NCBI RefSeq assembly: GCF_000002995.4
Contig: NW_025062478.1
Coordinates: 5,432,001-5,496,000, forward strand
Length of the DNA: 64,000 bases
Origin: Brugia malayi
Lineage: Eukaryota; Nematoda; Chromadorea; Rhabditida; Onchocercidae
Direction of reading: 5' to 3'
In this document: in pieces, positions 47,601 through 61,250 of the stretch
How positions within the stretch are numbered: position 1 is the first letter of the stretch
Layout: each line of letters opens with the position of its first letter
Position numbers and translations under genes: made by a program
The notes under the pieces: model-generated
What the model was told of the DNA's origin: nothing
Seen by the model: the letters and a program-made list of their open reading frames with translations, nothing else
Databases searched by the model: none

Positions 47601-50600
47601 TGATAGATCACGTTGATATTGTGAAATGAAATGCTACTAAAATTTGCAAAATACGGTAAATATGTGAATAATAATAATGAGCTTTCGTTATAATCAGATT
47701 AGAAAAATTAATATTACCGTAAGCAATCAGATTAGTTTTATTGTAAACAAAAAATAAATAAACGTTCTAAAAAAATAATAAACTAATTTCTTCTTATCAC
47801 TTCTCTTGAATGGTTGAATCATTATGAATAAAATATCCAAAAGCAACTTGAAAACATAAACAATAGATGCATCACGATGATGATGATCACAGCTATAGAC
47901 AAAGGTATGCTAAGGACCGATCGTAGCTTCACATTTACAGTTTGTTTACTTCTCTATGCTTAGCTTTAGTCTACATAAAGCCACTTGAGCAATTACCTCT
48001 CTAAATGGACATTCTTTATAGTGTATTTGTTGGTCAGTCGATAGCTTCATTTGTGTTTCCACACCATTTTCTTTGATCGTTACCATCTGGGATGAGTATG
48101 ATCGCAAAAATCCTGCAAATTTATTTAACGGTTTTTTAAAATTTCAGAATTTATCAGTTTTTTTTTCAGTAAGAAATTATGTTTAATAAGTTAATTGTAA
48201 AAATAATTTCATTACCAGGTCCTTCACGCCTGTATTCTTCGTCATGATCTGAATAAATTACCTCTGCACCTTCCATCAAAATAGGCAACGTCCCTGATAT
48301 AAACATCTAAATTTCCAATAATACATGTTTTATCGATAAATATAACTGTAAATAATATTGCATATTAGGGTAAGATTCCTTCAAAACACTACTAACTTTA
48401 GTATCAATGACACTTACATGTGCTTTGAAGTAATGATAAATGTCACGGCCAGAAAACTGTTGCTTGATTGTTACCATGTATCGATCTCCAATATGAACGT
48501 TTACAGTACGATTAAAAAGTCCACCTGTAAAAATGTAACAGTGATGAAAAAGTGTTTTTTAAATGCTAAGGAAATTCCTCTTTTTTTTGAAATTCAATCA
48601 CTTTATTGAAATTTAATTACAAAATTTAGTGGATTTTGAAGACTGAAATAAAAGAAAAGGATGAAATGTTTATAAAAGAAAATGAACCTGTAAGCATAAA
48701 TCCGTTATAAGACGTCGATGACACCACCTTAAATTTTATGGGATATATTTTATACTTTTATTATTACTTTACATAGCTATGCCATAAAAATTGGTCAAGT
48801 CGATTGCATATTAGACGGATTAAATTAGCTAAATATTTGCGTTCCATTCAATATTTACCACTTGCGCTATGTATTTATCTTTGTTGCATTTATAAATTCT
48901 CTATTAAGTGATGGCATTATTAATAGACCCTATTATCAAGTTACTGGGAAGTTAACTTTTGCTGGAAACTTTGATTCTAGTAGCCTTAAAGTATACGGTT
49001 ATCTTGTAAAGCACTCTGCAAAATGTTGAAGTTCTGCTACACTTCTTTCAGTTTTGCATTTTACTTCACCTTCTTTTAATTTCTTATTTCTTTTAAATCT
49101 TAAAAGATTTTGTATTTTCAACTTTGATAAAAAAACCTTAGCAAACAACCATCCCATAGCACTACCAATCGCATTCAATAATAGTAATGATCTTCCAATC
49201 TCTGGCGGTATTTGTGAAAGTGCTGTATAACTTCGACCTTCTTCCACCATCACATAGGTGTGTAACTCAGTTCGATCCATTTCTTTACCATTTATCACAC
49301 CCTCAAAGCCACCATTGATTCTTTGTGGTTCCCCTAAAAAGACTAGTTCATTGTTGAGCCTCATTAATAAGCAACCCTTAAGATAAACTGTTGATGATCC
49401 TTAAAAAGTTCTTTTAACCGATCTGTTCAGATAATTTAAATTAACTCAAACTCATCCAGATTTGTTTAGAATTGGCTTCACTTTATTCTTGAAAATGATT
49501 CATAGATTGCAGACAGAAAATATGATAAAAGTTTACCGTCTTTCAAACATTCTTCGCCATTACCGTAATAGCCCGGTAGACATTCACAACAGTAACCTGG
49601 ATTATAGTCATTGCATTTGGCGTGCAAACTACACGGTTGCACCTAAATTCTTTCTTATTGTTTATTATTTTAGCTATTGCTAGAATTAATCGATAAGATA
49701 TGCAATAAGATGTAATTGCCTCTCTTTATCATTTCATTATCCTATTCGGTCACCGACCATATTATCACTGATATAGTCAGCAACGATATCTTTAACAATA
49801 CCTTACTACCAATCAGACTCAAATTTTATCGAACTATGTTTGAAAAATTTTAAAACATTTTAAACAAAATAATATCATAAGACAAACTTTTTTACTGGCA
49901 ATAGCACAGCTTAATGCAGTGCCTTCAATATCGTCAATTGATTCCGAATTTTTCGATTCTGTTGGAATAATTAATTTTGATTCTGAAAATGACTCTATGC
50001 AAAAATTTTGCCACAACAAGTCTTATAAATATGCTTGACATCGGATCTTATATATTTTGTCACACAAATTGAACACAGAAGTCCTAAAATTTGCTAATTG
50101 AGATTACCTCCTTCGCCTTCGTCATCTGGCTTTGGCTCTTTGTCTCTGATATCTTGTTCTTGTAATGCCTCTCTTGCTAAATAAATAACTTTTTTGAATT
50201 CAATTTCAAACTTGAATCTTGATTTCGAATAAAAATCGGCGATTTTAATCAATTACCACCTACGCTTTACTTTGATGACCAGAATGTTGAATTTGAAAAT
50301 TAACAACTTACTTGTAGATTCACCTGGTCCTACATTAATTTCTTCACGTTGGCTCGGTACTACCACTTTGCCCATTTCATCGTCTTTCTTCTCTATTTTA
50401 TTAAGGTCCGGTGGTTCTGAAACCTAACTCTTATTCTTTGGTTGACGGAATACAATCACTTCTTGGCTTATCAATAGCTTACAAAAATTTGAAAAGTGAA
50501 TTGCACTGGATTTATTTTATAATATTTTATAATAATTGGTTCTTAGTTTTATAAACATATATTTAGAAAAAATATACAATGTATATAATATACATTTGTC

Positions 50601-53483
50601 TTCTTAACAAGTATTTTTTAATACTGAATTCTTCTATTGAATCCTAAATTTAATAAAGAACATCACTAAATCTTGGCGATATTTCGACTTCCAACTGCTA
50701 ACTCTCAAACTTTGTTTCATAAACTTTAAAATCCTTACAGATTGCAGAAAGCTTGTAGGAGTTGTAGAAAAGTAGAGAAGGATAAGTTGAAAGGTCAAGA
50801 AATGATGCGATGAAAAGATAATGCTAGATTGCTAAAGAGTTAAACATTAACGAAAGGAGATTAAAAAGGAATTTCTGAAATTATCCAAAGATGGGATTTA
50901 CGATTAAGCTTATGACAAAGGAAAGAAAGCACGGAGGATATGTATAGAATATACTCTTCCAGAAACTGCATTGCCATTAATGGCGTTGATGACGCGGTTC
51001 TCCGGCATATATTGGAATCAACGAGGGCATAAAAAATGTTTCTTCATTTCCGTCTTTTTTTCTCATCTCACAACTCAATAAAATTAGATGTAATGGTATC
51101 AAGAAATTATTCATCCTATAATATCCCTTTATCTTCCAACTTATCGTGTAATCCCTCTGATCACTAAACCCCCTTTTTTTGGGTACTGTCCTGAGATAAA
51201 AACGAGGAAAAAACAGACGTGCACAAACACAAAGCGAACATCCACGATCATCGGTCAGTACGTGACATTCCACTGGACATTGGTCACGATACGGATCTGT
51301 TGGACAGTGTTCTGATAATAGCTCTAGAAATTAAATTTAAAAAAAAATACACTAAAAATGAGCTCCATTCATTAATAATCATGAATTTTAGATATTAAAT
51401 CCTGCATTACTCATTATTTAATGTTTATGTTTAACAGCGCCTCTCATAATACTTCACAATCAATATCAAAATATTATCATCGTTTTTTTTTTTTTTTTTT
51501 GTAATTTTCAGCTTAATAAAAAGACTGGATGCAACTTGCTTATTTCCTCTCTTCAAGTATAACATATGTTCGACATATATATTCAAGTATAACAACTTAT
51601 GTTGCTATAAATCGGTAGAGTGTCGACAAAAATTGAATTCTACTAACTGTGTTGTCGTTTATGTTCATTATCAGAGTCATAGTCTTGCTCATAATCGTTA
51701 TAATTGTAATCATCCTCAACTAGTGTTCCTCGTGGATCTTCAGGTGTAGCACCTGATATTCGGAAAATGTAAGTGCCTTCCTTTTGGTTATTTGATAGGC
51801 TGAAATTATTAGTTAAAATCAGAATTTTCTGTTTATTACAACTTGAAAAACAAACAAAAAGTTAAGGACGTTAAAAGTATTTGTGATTATAATTTATCAT
51901 TTATTATATTAATTTAGGGATTAAATTAATGATTTCAGAAGTTCAAGTAAATTCATTGAGTTAAAAAGATTGATAAAAAAATTTTATGTCAAATACAACA
52001 TAGATAGTTTGGAAGCAATTTCAATTACCTCTGTTTCAATAGTTTGAAGATGTAAAATAAATCAAAGCATACTTTACAAGTTCCCTAATATTAGGCGTCC
52101 CACTGTTAACCATCGTTTCACGTCGACCATCGGAGCAGTACAGACCAGCTTGCGCATAATGGCCATTCTTCCCAGTCCAAGTTATTTGATCGTAAATGAG
52201 AAATACGTATGAACTCATCCCATCTGTTACTAAAACCATCTGAAATACATGAAAAACAGATTTGATAATGGGATTACATTGCTGAGCGATTATCATTATT
52301 ATCACAAATGCTATCAGTTCAGTTGGTTAAATATCGTTTTTCATTTACTTAAATGCTTAGTGCTTCAATTTATTCATATCAATTTCAAAAGAATGACAGC
52401 ATTGCTTTGTCTCGCAAACTTCCAATTTCGAAACTAGGAAGAATTTTTTTTTTAAGTATTTATAATGAAGTAATTACCTGAAATTCATTTAAGCCTTGTT
52501 CAGCATCTTCACCTTCTATATTACTCCATGTTATTACAACAGCATGCAAAGCTGTGAAATCGGATAATTCCCGATTGGGAAAATTTTTTCGAATTTTATC
52601 CGTTAAATCATTCAGCAAATTTGTATCACTTGAAGTTGCTCTAACATGAAAGAAAGTTGCTCAGATAAATAAAAGTTAAAAAAAGTCATTTCTTAAACAT
52701 TTTAAATATTTCTTTGCTTCGGGAGAAGAAAAGAAATCGAACGATTTGATTTTTCCAACCCAGTTAATAATACAAATTTTCAAATTCTAAATCAGCGAAT
52801 CATTTCTTTCATAAATTTTGATGTTACTAAAAATGTTTACCGATAAAAAATTTTTCCCGCACTGTTTTGTGCAAAAAATATTGCAATTGCATTGATTCTT
52901 TCTTGATCCAAATCAGTCATTTCCGTGACATCGGCAGCTTTACCAAATGTTACAATACCTTTCGAAGAGATAAATAATTCATTCTGACTCTCTTCAAAAT
53001 ATATTATTGGTACGTCCAATGTTACAGCATATGAGTCATTTGAAAATGATAGCACCTAAAATGTTAACAAGTACAAAGGTCAGAGATAGTAAAAGATAGT
53101 AACATCACTAAGATATCACAGAAGTAAATATAAGGACGGTGACACATTCATTGACAATTTTTATTGCCGACGCAAATAATCAGCTAATTAACGTGACAGC
53201 AAATTATCTTTTTAAGAAGAACAGAGAAGACTGTCAGCAATGATCGCCTGAGAATACAGTAATCAATACGAATTCGTTGGATATTTTCGGCGCAGTTATT
53301 TGTAGTATTGTGCACTATCTTGATGGTACTAATACTTATTGTATCACAGACTCATTACAACATTTGACAATATTAAATCTTCCTTACCTGATCGCCCTGT
53401 TCGACACCGAATTCAAAGAGCTCTGCTCCGTGAGAACGTGTCGTTAATAAGATAGTACAGTATAGAAAGAGTAAAAACAGCAT
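38663..53483 (-). CDS. nid-1: Nidogen (entactin), basement-membrane glycoprotein, 36 exons
   Basis: Thirty-six exons join in frame to about 1,630 residues. First exon 53388-53483 (signal peptide [15 protein letters not shown]); last exon 38663-38766. The NIDO domain is in exons 52841-53055 to 51648-51799 ([20 protein letters not shown]). A linker with Tyr/Asp cluster [13 protein letters not shown] may be sulfated. One EGF is at 49537-49642. The G2 barrel is in exons 49137-49333 to 47283-47558 ([48 protein letters not shown]) and ends in a poly-Gln run. Twelve EGF-like modules lie at 47197 to 40663, including a calcium-type DMNEC module at 46770-46892. The YWTD propeller is in exons 40425 to 38956 ([23 protein letters not shown]). 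A terminal EGF ([15 protein letters not shown]) closes the protein. Nidogen bridges laminin and collagen IV. The EGF count exceeds vertebrate nidogens. The exon-34 donor appears to be GC. A mitochondrial insertion occupies one intron. Confidence 0.93.
44684..44697. repeat. 14-bp direct repeat flanking NUMT, left copy
   Basis: GTTTTCAGAGAAAC, identical to 45616-45629. It sits exactly at the boundary where mitochondrial similarity begins, so it reads as a target-site duplication or repair microhomology. Confidence 0.85.
44699..45021 (+). pseudogene. cob: cob (cytochrome b) 3' fragment in NUMT
   Basis: Reads HVVPE[R][18 protein letters not shown] and continues through [18 protein letters not shown], the conserved C-terminal region of nematode cytochrome b. 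In the normally invariant PEWYF the Trp codon TGA has become CGA at 44714-44716. Two TGA codons further on read as Trp in mitochondrial code. Only about the last 105 residues are present. Confidence 0.88.
45022..45078 (+). tRNA. trnL1: Mitochondrial trnL(UAG) copy in NUMT
   Basis: A 57-base element between cob and cox3, the right length for a nematode mitochondrial tRNA. A seven-base acceptor pairing joins 45022-45028 (TTATATT) and 45072-45078 (AATATAA). A five-pair anticodon stem (45047-45051 with 45059-45063) encloses the seven-base loop TTTAGAA, giving anticodon TAG at 45054-45056. This matches the leucine (CUN) tRNA expected between cob and cox3. It is a nuclear copy and almost certainly not used. 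Confidence 0.72.
45108..45425 (+). pseudogene. cox3: cox3 5' fragment in NUMT
   Basis: From ATG 45108 the frame reads [20 protein letters not shown] and later [23 protein letters not shown], with a TGA read as Trp in FWTF. This is the cytochrome oxidase III N-terminal region, including the conserved FSE..FF.IFWTFFDSS block. It stops after about 106 residues of roughly 255, where the nad5 segment begins. The exact junction is uncertain by about 20 bases. Confidence 0.88.
45426..45615 (+). pseudogene. nad5: nad5 internal fragment in NUMT
   Basis: Reads [16 protein letters not shown], an in-frame TAG at 45495-45497, then [22 protein letters not shown] and [14 protein letters not shown]. The [13 protein letters not shown] block is the hallmark of NADH dehydrogenase subunit 5. 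The TAG stop is not tolerated in any mitochondrial code used by nematodes, so this copy is broken. AGG read as Ser is consistent with the invertebrate mitochondrial code. Confidence 0.85.
45616..45629. repeat. 14-bp direct repeat flanking NUMT, right copy
   Basis: GTTTTCAGAGAAAC, an exact copy of 44684-44697, immediately after the last nad5-like codon. Confidence 0.85.
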
Positions 53484-56400
53484 CGCTTTTCGAAATGATC
53501 ACAAGAATTTCATTTAACACATAGTATAAATTAAAATTCCTGCAAAATGCAATTCATTTTTAAAATTTCATCCATTTCGAAATAGTTTCCGAATCGCTCT
53601 TTTCTAAATTTTTCAGCGTTATTTCTCTCAATGTTGAAAAATCTTTTTATCACATCCTAGACTGATTAAGCGTAATGATTTAAAATAGGATTGTTACGCA
53701 AAATATCAAAATTGTCAAAAAAGTTGGAAAGGAAAAGAATAGATCAGAATTGTTAATAAGAAAATGCAAAAATGTGGATGACATGAAATTATTGAAATTG
53801 AATTTGCCAAGAACTTCTAAAGTTGATGAAAGAAGGATGGAAAGAAAATTTTTGGAATGATGTGGTCAAGCGTAAACGAACTAGGCAAGTAAACAGAGAA
53901 AGAAGGATTGGGCACAGATATGCTCTTATAATAAGAGCATATCTGTGCCCAATAATGGAACTATTTTTGTTAAATCCATTTTACTACACATTTGACCAAA
54001 GGTGATAGAATAAATTATGCATTAGCATATGTAATTGAATTTCTTTCCAGTTTATTTTCTTTTTTTACTTTTCACTTACTCGGCTTTATTCTTCTTTTTA
54101 CTTTTTGCTTATTTGGCTTACATTTATTCTTTTCCACTTAATAATTAAATGTTAAATAAAGAAGGTTACCTTTTAACACGAATGAGAAAGCATTTGAGGA
54201 TATCAAAATGATAAAGTTTTGTGGAAGGTTATGGAAAGATAATATGGAATTCGAGTCGGGACTTTATTGCTAATTAGTTTACAGAAAAATAAAATAACTA
54301 AAAATTTAAAAAATGGGAAGTGACCGCATGCTATCCGAGATATCATGAATTTCTTCCTACTGTTTGCAAAAGAGAAATGCTTTTTATGATTATCTAATGC
54401 TAATTCTGTTACTCTTGCCTAAATTAAAATATTTTTGTAAACTTATAGAGCTCTTCTGTTAAGAAGAGGTGAGTAGGAATATATTTCAATAATTTCATTA
54501 AATTAAGTACATATTCAATAACTTTCACTTTTCAGTTAAGCAGTCCCATCATCGTTAAATGTGAATACATCTTTTTTTTAACACCATTTTTGCAACATTA
54601 GAGAAGGAACAGTAGTGAAAAAGAGATATAAATTTTAAACAGTTTAAGTAGGAATTCCATTAATTAGATTAATTAGGATAGACAGCACTCTAAGGTAGAG
54701 AACTTTTTTTGTGAATTTAAATGAATCAGAACGGTTTAAAACCTAAAAAAGATTACTGTCATGAAATTACTTTACCTATTTCTTGTATAGCTCTTTTAAA
54801 ATTTTAAAATTCATCAGTTTTTTTAAAAATGGTAAGTGATATTTGGAAGACCATATGGTTATTCAATAATTTAATGCTCAAACACAGTATACCTACGAGG
54901 ATTGCAGAGAAAACTAGTGAGCAAACAGTTGTTGGAGTTGCTTACTGCTGCCTTTTAACAATTAAAGAGTAAACAAAAAAGTCGCCCACGAAATATGAAG
55001 TTTCAAAAGGGTTGCAAAAAGTCAACATGGGAATGTTCAAAGGTCATACTGCTCAATTTAATATAATTTTTTCGATTTTATCGACCGTAAACTGGTGAGA
55101 TTTTTTTCAGAAAATTGTAAGCAATCATAAAATTTCTCCCCGCCCAACTAAAATTTTCAGAATGCAATTTGAAATTTAAATACATATAATACATTGATAA
55201 AATGCCAACGAATGATGGTTCAACAATTCTACTTCAATCAATGAGTCAAGGTCAACTGGTCAGATATGAAGTGTCCCCCAATCAGATTAACAATTATTTC
55301 AAAATGCTAAACTAAGTGTGCGAAGAATGAAATAATTCAATAAGGAGAGGAATGTGAATGATTTTTGATCATTAAACAAATATGATTGATAAACTGGAAT
55401 TGTTATAAAGAAAAGGAAGATAAAAGATGAAATAAAAATGGACAAATGCTGGTTAAGAACATTATTTGTTTTCTTAAGATATAATCTGAAAAATTCGTAA
55501 ATCTAAACATTTTTTGTTCAGAGGCGTAAATTTTAATTCTAATATTTTGCTAATTTGTATTACCACAACAATAAATTAATTTAATTTTAACTCACAACTA
55601 ATAAAACACTGAAGGAATGATAATAAGGAACGCAACGATATGTTCATATCAAAGTGCTTTGTACAGTTCAGCTGATAAATATATCAAAAAAATCAATGTT
55701 TGCTGATAATAACGGCACGACACAATATTATTTTCAAAATAGCTTATACATTTGATGTCTTTCTTTGATGAAAATTTTTTTTTCAGCATTTTCTTGATGC
55801 GTTTGAAAGCAAAAAAAAAAAAAAAAATTCTTAAAAAATAGAACAAACAAAACAAAAGAATTGAATGAACAGCTAGTGAATAATGGATAGAATTCTTTAT
55901 TAAAAAGTGAAATTATAAATAGGGTTAATGCGGTGATAGTTTGCGAAATGAAGTTCAAAATATAATTTGAAGCTTGCAAAGAAAGTATATTGCGACTGCA
56001 GAAATGAAGGGACGGATAACTAAACAAACAAGCGGAGACTTTCGGATATCAGCTTGAGTTGCAGTTGAACTGCACAAGCTCAAAATCAGTTTCCGAAATG
56101 AATTTAACTGCAGAGCAAAAGAAAGTTATAATAGGGTTGTTTCAAAAAATTACAAACACCAAAGGCCTTATCCTAACAGACAAATGACAAGCAAGTCGTT
56201 TGCAGGATTCTTGGTATTGTCGAATTTAGCCGAAGGACGAACATTCAGTAATATTTGTTCGTACATTAGTATCCAATTTATCGGCACAACTTTTGTCTTC
56301 CAATTATTATTTATCTAATAAATATTTATTTATCCAGCTTATTATGAAAAAAAAAAAAAAAATGGAGTTAGGAAGATGGCCAATGATTTATCTTCACTTA

Positions 56401-58826
56401 TTTATCGACACTCAAAGATTCAATTCATAATTAACTGAAATCTGAGCTTCTTTAACTTTTTTATGCATTCATCCAAAATAAGTTTTTTTGATGGACGAAA
56501 AAAAAAGAAAGGGCGGAAATATCACTTTTGCGCAGATACACATATATTCTCCTAGTGGTCATTCTCCTCTTGCGCTTATCTTAATATTCTTTCGCGTCAT
56601 TTGGACAATCTCATCACTATTAGAACATCACTGTTAAAAAAATGTCGTTGACAGGAAGAAGGAGTATTGCACTTCTTCTTGTCATCACTATTATACATGG
56701 GAGCAGCTTAGAATCCATCATGTATAATACATAACTGATATGTTGTGCACAGTGACCTTCGGCTTGTCGTAATGAATCATCTTTTTCCGCATCTCATATA
56801 ATCGGTACTTCGTAGATAGAAGGATTGACGACAACTTATCAATCCAAAAGAAATGAAGAAATTAATCGACTTATACAATTTGCATATTTCAAATTTAGTT
56901 CTCAATAATTACTGATCATAAAATTACAATTGAAGATATTTACAATCGCAACAATAAAAGAAAATTTTTATTTCTTTTTAAAATCAAAATTTTCCGTATT
57001 CCATAGCTATAAAATTATTGTTAGCTTAATGAATGAAGCCATTACATAGATAAAAATTGTGAGTGCAATGATCAGCAATACTAAAGCATCGATGTTACCG
57101 TTTGCGCCATTCCATCACATCGCTTTCTCTTTTTCCATGCTACTCTATTCATTTATCGAAGTTACGATCTTTCTAACCAACGTCAACGTTACTACAAATC
57201 TGAATATATCTAGAGATGACCTTAAGATATATGTATCGGACGAATAACTGGCTTATAGTTCTTTAATGAATAATTCGCTATAACTATTTCTAAAGAATCA
57301 AATTTGTCTTTGGACGAGCTTTCGTGTCGCAATTCCTTGATGTCTTATTTTGCACTGATATGAAGGGAAAAATGTTGTGCAAACAAATATCGTTGGCGCC
57401 TGAGTAAAAGAAATATGAGTGAAAGAGAAAAAGGCGATTAAATTTATGAAAAGAGTAGAGGAGTCTATCTGGACAGAAGTAGTTGTACCTTTGGATTGTA
57501 AAAAGAATTTAAAAAAGTAAAGCTATCAGTAGTCTTTTAAATTTCACACTGTGGTTGTCTAGAAAATAATTCGAGAAATAGGAAAATACAGAAAGTAGTA
57601 GATAATTTAAAAATAGAATCTGTGGACAAATGGAACGTAGCTGCTTAGAAGTGATGGTGAGATTCTGTGAAAGGGATCTAGCATTTGTTACTATCAATAA
57701 TGATAACACTTATAGTGAGCGATAATAAGTGATTATAATAAGGGTGATGAGTCATCTTGACAACGGAACTCATTATAGGCTTTAAGTTACAATTACAACA
57801 GTAAATTTCGGGATTTCCTGCGATCCAATTTCATTTCGTACCAGCGCAGTTGACGAGTTGAGTAAAGTGAAAGAGGTATGATGTATATGTCTGAAACTGT
57901 TGTTGTCCACTGGACTTTACACTACTGCCACAATGTCTGCTATTTGGCCACGGTTCAGAGGTCAACTGCCTCTTTGTATTGATGAATAACTCCTTCATGC
58001 ATTCACTCTTACCCTTCCTCAATTGTTTCATATACATTGTCTGTGGTTCTATTACTACTACTGCTACTGTTATAACTCCTATTACTAGCGGAAAACATCA
58101 GAACACTGATAGGAAATTATAATCCTCTAGGTGACAACAAATTTCTCCCATGCCATTCTCTTCCATCGAGCTGTCATGCTGAACGAAAACTTAATATCGG
58201 TAATATTCTTGTCTATACCTATCCATTTACTGATAACGTGTACAATTACATGTGGCGAGATGTGAAAATATACTGATCAATTTCCAATTTTTTATTGAAG
58301 ACTTTAGTTTAGATAGTACATCGACCGGATCAACCCTAGAATGACTGAATAATGTCAAGCTTCGATGCAACTGGAAGCTTTTGTAGTACCTCTTACGAGA
58401 GTAATATGACCTTAATTAACAATCTTAATAATTCCATCAAAAATACTGTAAAATGAAAATAAAATGAGTAGTTCATAGACACAAAATGTGGAATTTGATA
58501 AAACTAGTTTCTTCAAAAATAGTATATCCAATAGCAGTTCAAGCAACATAGAAATTTCCATTGCCATCATTTGAAAGAAGTTTAAAAATTTTTTCTTTAA
58601 GTTTAAAGTATTGAAACTTAGAATTTTATATCAAGATAAAATTTTTTAAAACCGATTCGAGCATGTAGTATGTAATATTTAGAACACAGTTCTCGACACT
58701 ATTTCTTGGTATTATTTAATTCCAGTAATATGAAAAAATGTGCATATAAACTATTTCAAGTAAATTGTTACATTTGTGCTATACAATAAAAACAATGAGA
58801 ACATCTGATTTTTGAAAATTACTCAA
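53484..58826. other. Nidogen upstream region
   Basis: 5.3 kb between the nidogen start and the APC10 stop, both on the minus strand, so it should contain the nidogen promoter and enhancers. It is AT-rich and holds a 47-bp palindrome at 53907-53953 plus several poly-A/T tracts (about 55809-55828, 56347-56361). Short open frames have no motif. No RNA gene or mobile element was recognised. Confidence 0.5.
53907..53953. repeat. 47-bp palindrome, perfect 23-bp arms with 1-base spacer
   Basis: The left arm 53907-53929 begins ATTGGGCACAGATATGCTC, and the right arm 53931-53953 is its exact reverse complement, separated by a single A at 53930. Pairing stops sharply at both ends. The arms have a normal base mix, so this is not an AT-repeat accident. 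It lies about 430 bases upstream of the nidogen start codon. Confidence 0.9.
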
Positions 58827-60611
58827 TTAACGGATATTAGCAAACTGAGCGATTGTCTGAGAAGTAAACTTTAGTGGGACATTGCTTATATTTGTTCCAG
58901 CATTAATCATTGTCTTTATACCAGTGTCCAATCGTGCTCGAGTTGGTCCAATTATTCGCATTTGCCTATAAACACAAATAATTCAATTACATTATTTCAT
59001 CATTTCCGATTTGTCAATTAAATTTTTCGAAAATTTAATTAGCAATATATGAAAACAAGAAACTGCAATCTGTCTTAAAACAGATTATTACATCAATAAA
59101 ATATTCTAATAGAATTCTACAATCAATACGCGAAAAAATGTTAAATTTCAAAAAATTTAACTACATTTACTGGTCTTCTTTTCCTCTCAACTTTACAAAT
59201 TTTAAGAACGATGAAAGGAATAATAAATGGCAGAGAAGAATTTGTATATTTGAGGGAAACAATGCTGACTTCATAGTGTAAAAAAAACTTAAGGACATTA
59301 GATAAATTATGCATCAAAAAAAAAAAAACGCCGTACTTCATCCACTTATTTTCATTAAAAAAAACTCTGGCAATTAATTTAAACAGCAATTTTAAAAATG
59401 ATATCATACCTTATATGAGTATCACGGCCATTCTGATGGTTTTGTACAACTTGCAACTGTAAGACAAAAGCACGAGATGGGCCCCCATCAGCATCGCGTA
59501 AATCGATAACCTTAAAAAAATGATTTTCGACCGAGTTATCTTGCTTATTTTTTCAAACAAAACGAACCTTAGGCTTGCATGATCCTAAAGTTTTTGAAAA
59601 GATTATTCTTCAAATCTCAAAACTGAGTTATGAAAAAAAAAAAAAAAAAAATAACCTGCCAACCCACTGGTTCGGAAAACACAACTGTTAAACCTTCATC
59701 TACATCCAGAACTGATGAACCAAGACGTACAACTACTCTGAAAAAAAAAACAAATATATATATATATATATATATATTATAATAATAATAAATACTTAAA
59801 CCTAAAATCATCATAATTGTCAACAATATTCACAATGAGTTGAACAATACTTTTAACACTCATGTAGACCAAAACAAACTTCGAGAAATCAAATACTCAC
59901 AGTCCAATCAAGTTATTAATCTTTATAATCACTACAATTAAATATTGGGTGAGACCAGAGAATAAAAGGCTTAAAAATATAGTGTAACACCGAAGCATTA
60001 ACTTTTAATCTATCAAACATTCATTTATTTTTCTCCTTTCAAAAAACATTCAAAAAAATATATTTCTGATAATTTCAACAAGGACAGATATTTCAGGAAT
60101 CAAGAAATTTACTTGCTAGGTGTATACGATTCATCGGTTTTGTAATCCAAATATAATAACAAATACGAAATATTTGTTTTTCTGCTAAACTCAATTGTCA
60201 CCGTATGCGGCTGTGGTCCATCCGACTGCCAGTACTGTTCCAAATCTTCATCTAATAGCTGCTGGATACCAAAACCATCTGAAAAACGATAAAAGAATTA
60301 AACAAGAAAATAATTACCTCGGTCCATGTTGTCTGTTCAAAATAATTATTTTCTCTTCCCTAGTTTCCTGGAAACCAGGAAAAAGGTCAGCATCTTTTCC
60401 AGTTAGTAGCTGAATTCCTAAATCTAATTACTGTTCAGAAAAAAGTTTAAAAAAGACCCGTTTTACAACTGGATAACGTCCAGAACGCCTGATTAGATAT
60501 GTCGCGCACATCTCCCACATTATTCTTTGGTAACGATGCTATCCACGGAGCAGTCCCATCATCTTTTTTCGGTGTTTGATTCTCTAATGTATCATTTTCA
60601 TCCACTTCCAT
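58827..60611 (-). CDS. apc-10: Anaphase-promoting complex subunit 10 (APC10/DOC1)
   Basis: Five exons, 60458-60611, 60113-60278, 59656-59737, 59410-59510 and 58827-58965, give about 213 residues. The DOC domain is clear: FWTLSSCK, GFGIQQLLDEDLEQYWQSDG, PHTVTIEF, YLDYKTDESYTPSK, VRLGSSV, EPVGWQ, NHQNGRDTHIRQM. The chain ends in the Ile-Arg (IR) dipeptide that in APC10 docks onto the TPR subunit CDC27/APC3. Within the APC/C ubiquitin ligase, APC10 helps form the degron receptor with the coactivator. The N-terminal 30 residues (MEVDENDTLENQ...) are acidic and species-specific, and the length is slightly above the usual about 185. The gene lies 640 bases downstream of the HOP2 gene on the same strand. 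Confidence 0.93.
59754..59777. repeat. (TA)n microsatellite in APC10 intron
   Basis: About 24 bases of alternating AT next to a poly-A tract, inside the second intron of APC10. Confidence 0.85.
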
Positions 60612-61250
60612 TTTCGTATCAGTTTAAATGATAAAAATCATTTGTGAACGCTGAAAAACTACCAGTAAATTCGAGACTTTCAGAATACTTCTTGTACTTC
60701 ATCTCATCATTTATCAAATTCATGGAGAAAACCTGCAATTCATATATTCCTTATGCAATAGTGATTTAGGAAACTGAAAGTAATGACTAAATCATTATAG
60801 AGTAAAAACAATTTATCTTACAAGAAGTGAGAATACATCTTATAGCACACTGAAACTTATTCACCTTAAAGATGTCATTTAAACTGCGAAACTTAATGAT
60901 TCTTAAAAACTCGTCCTGAAAATACAGGCAAAATATCGAAACTTCAAAACGAAAATTGCAAAAATTAGCGTTCATTTTAAAACAGCAAAAGTACAGCGCG
61001 GAAAAACCGGAACTGACATATTCTTTAACAATCCAAAGAAATGTTTTACCACATGTTCTGCACGGATCAACTGTGATGTCATTTAAGAAAACAGAGCGAT
61101 CAAAATAACATTTAAATCCATAATAATATGCACAGGACTAAAACACAGTGGAGAATAATGATTTATTCATCGATTGAGAAATAATGGGATTTGACAGCTT
61201 AAAAAGCAAGAGAGTCAATCTTTCATTTCTGAAGTAATTGGAGCAGGAAG
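60612..61250. other. Spacer between HOP2 and APC10
   Basis: 640 bases between the HOP2 stop and the APC10 start on the minus strand. AATAAA on the minus strand at about 61162-61167 probably ends the HOP2 transcript. Nothing else was recognised. Confidence 0.5.
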
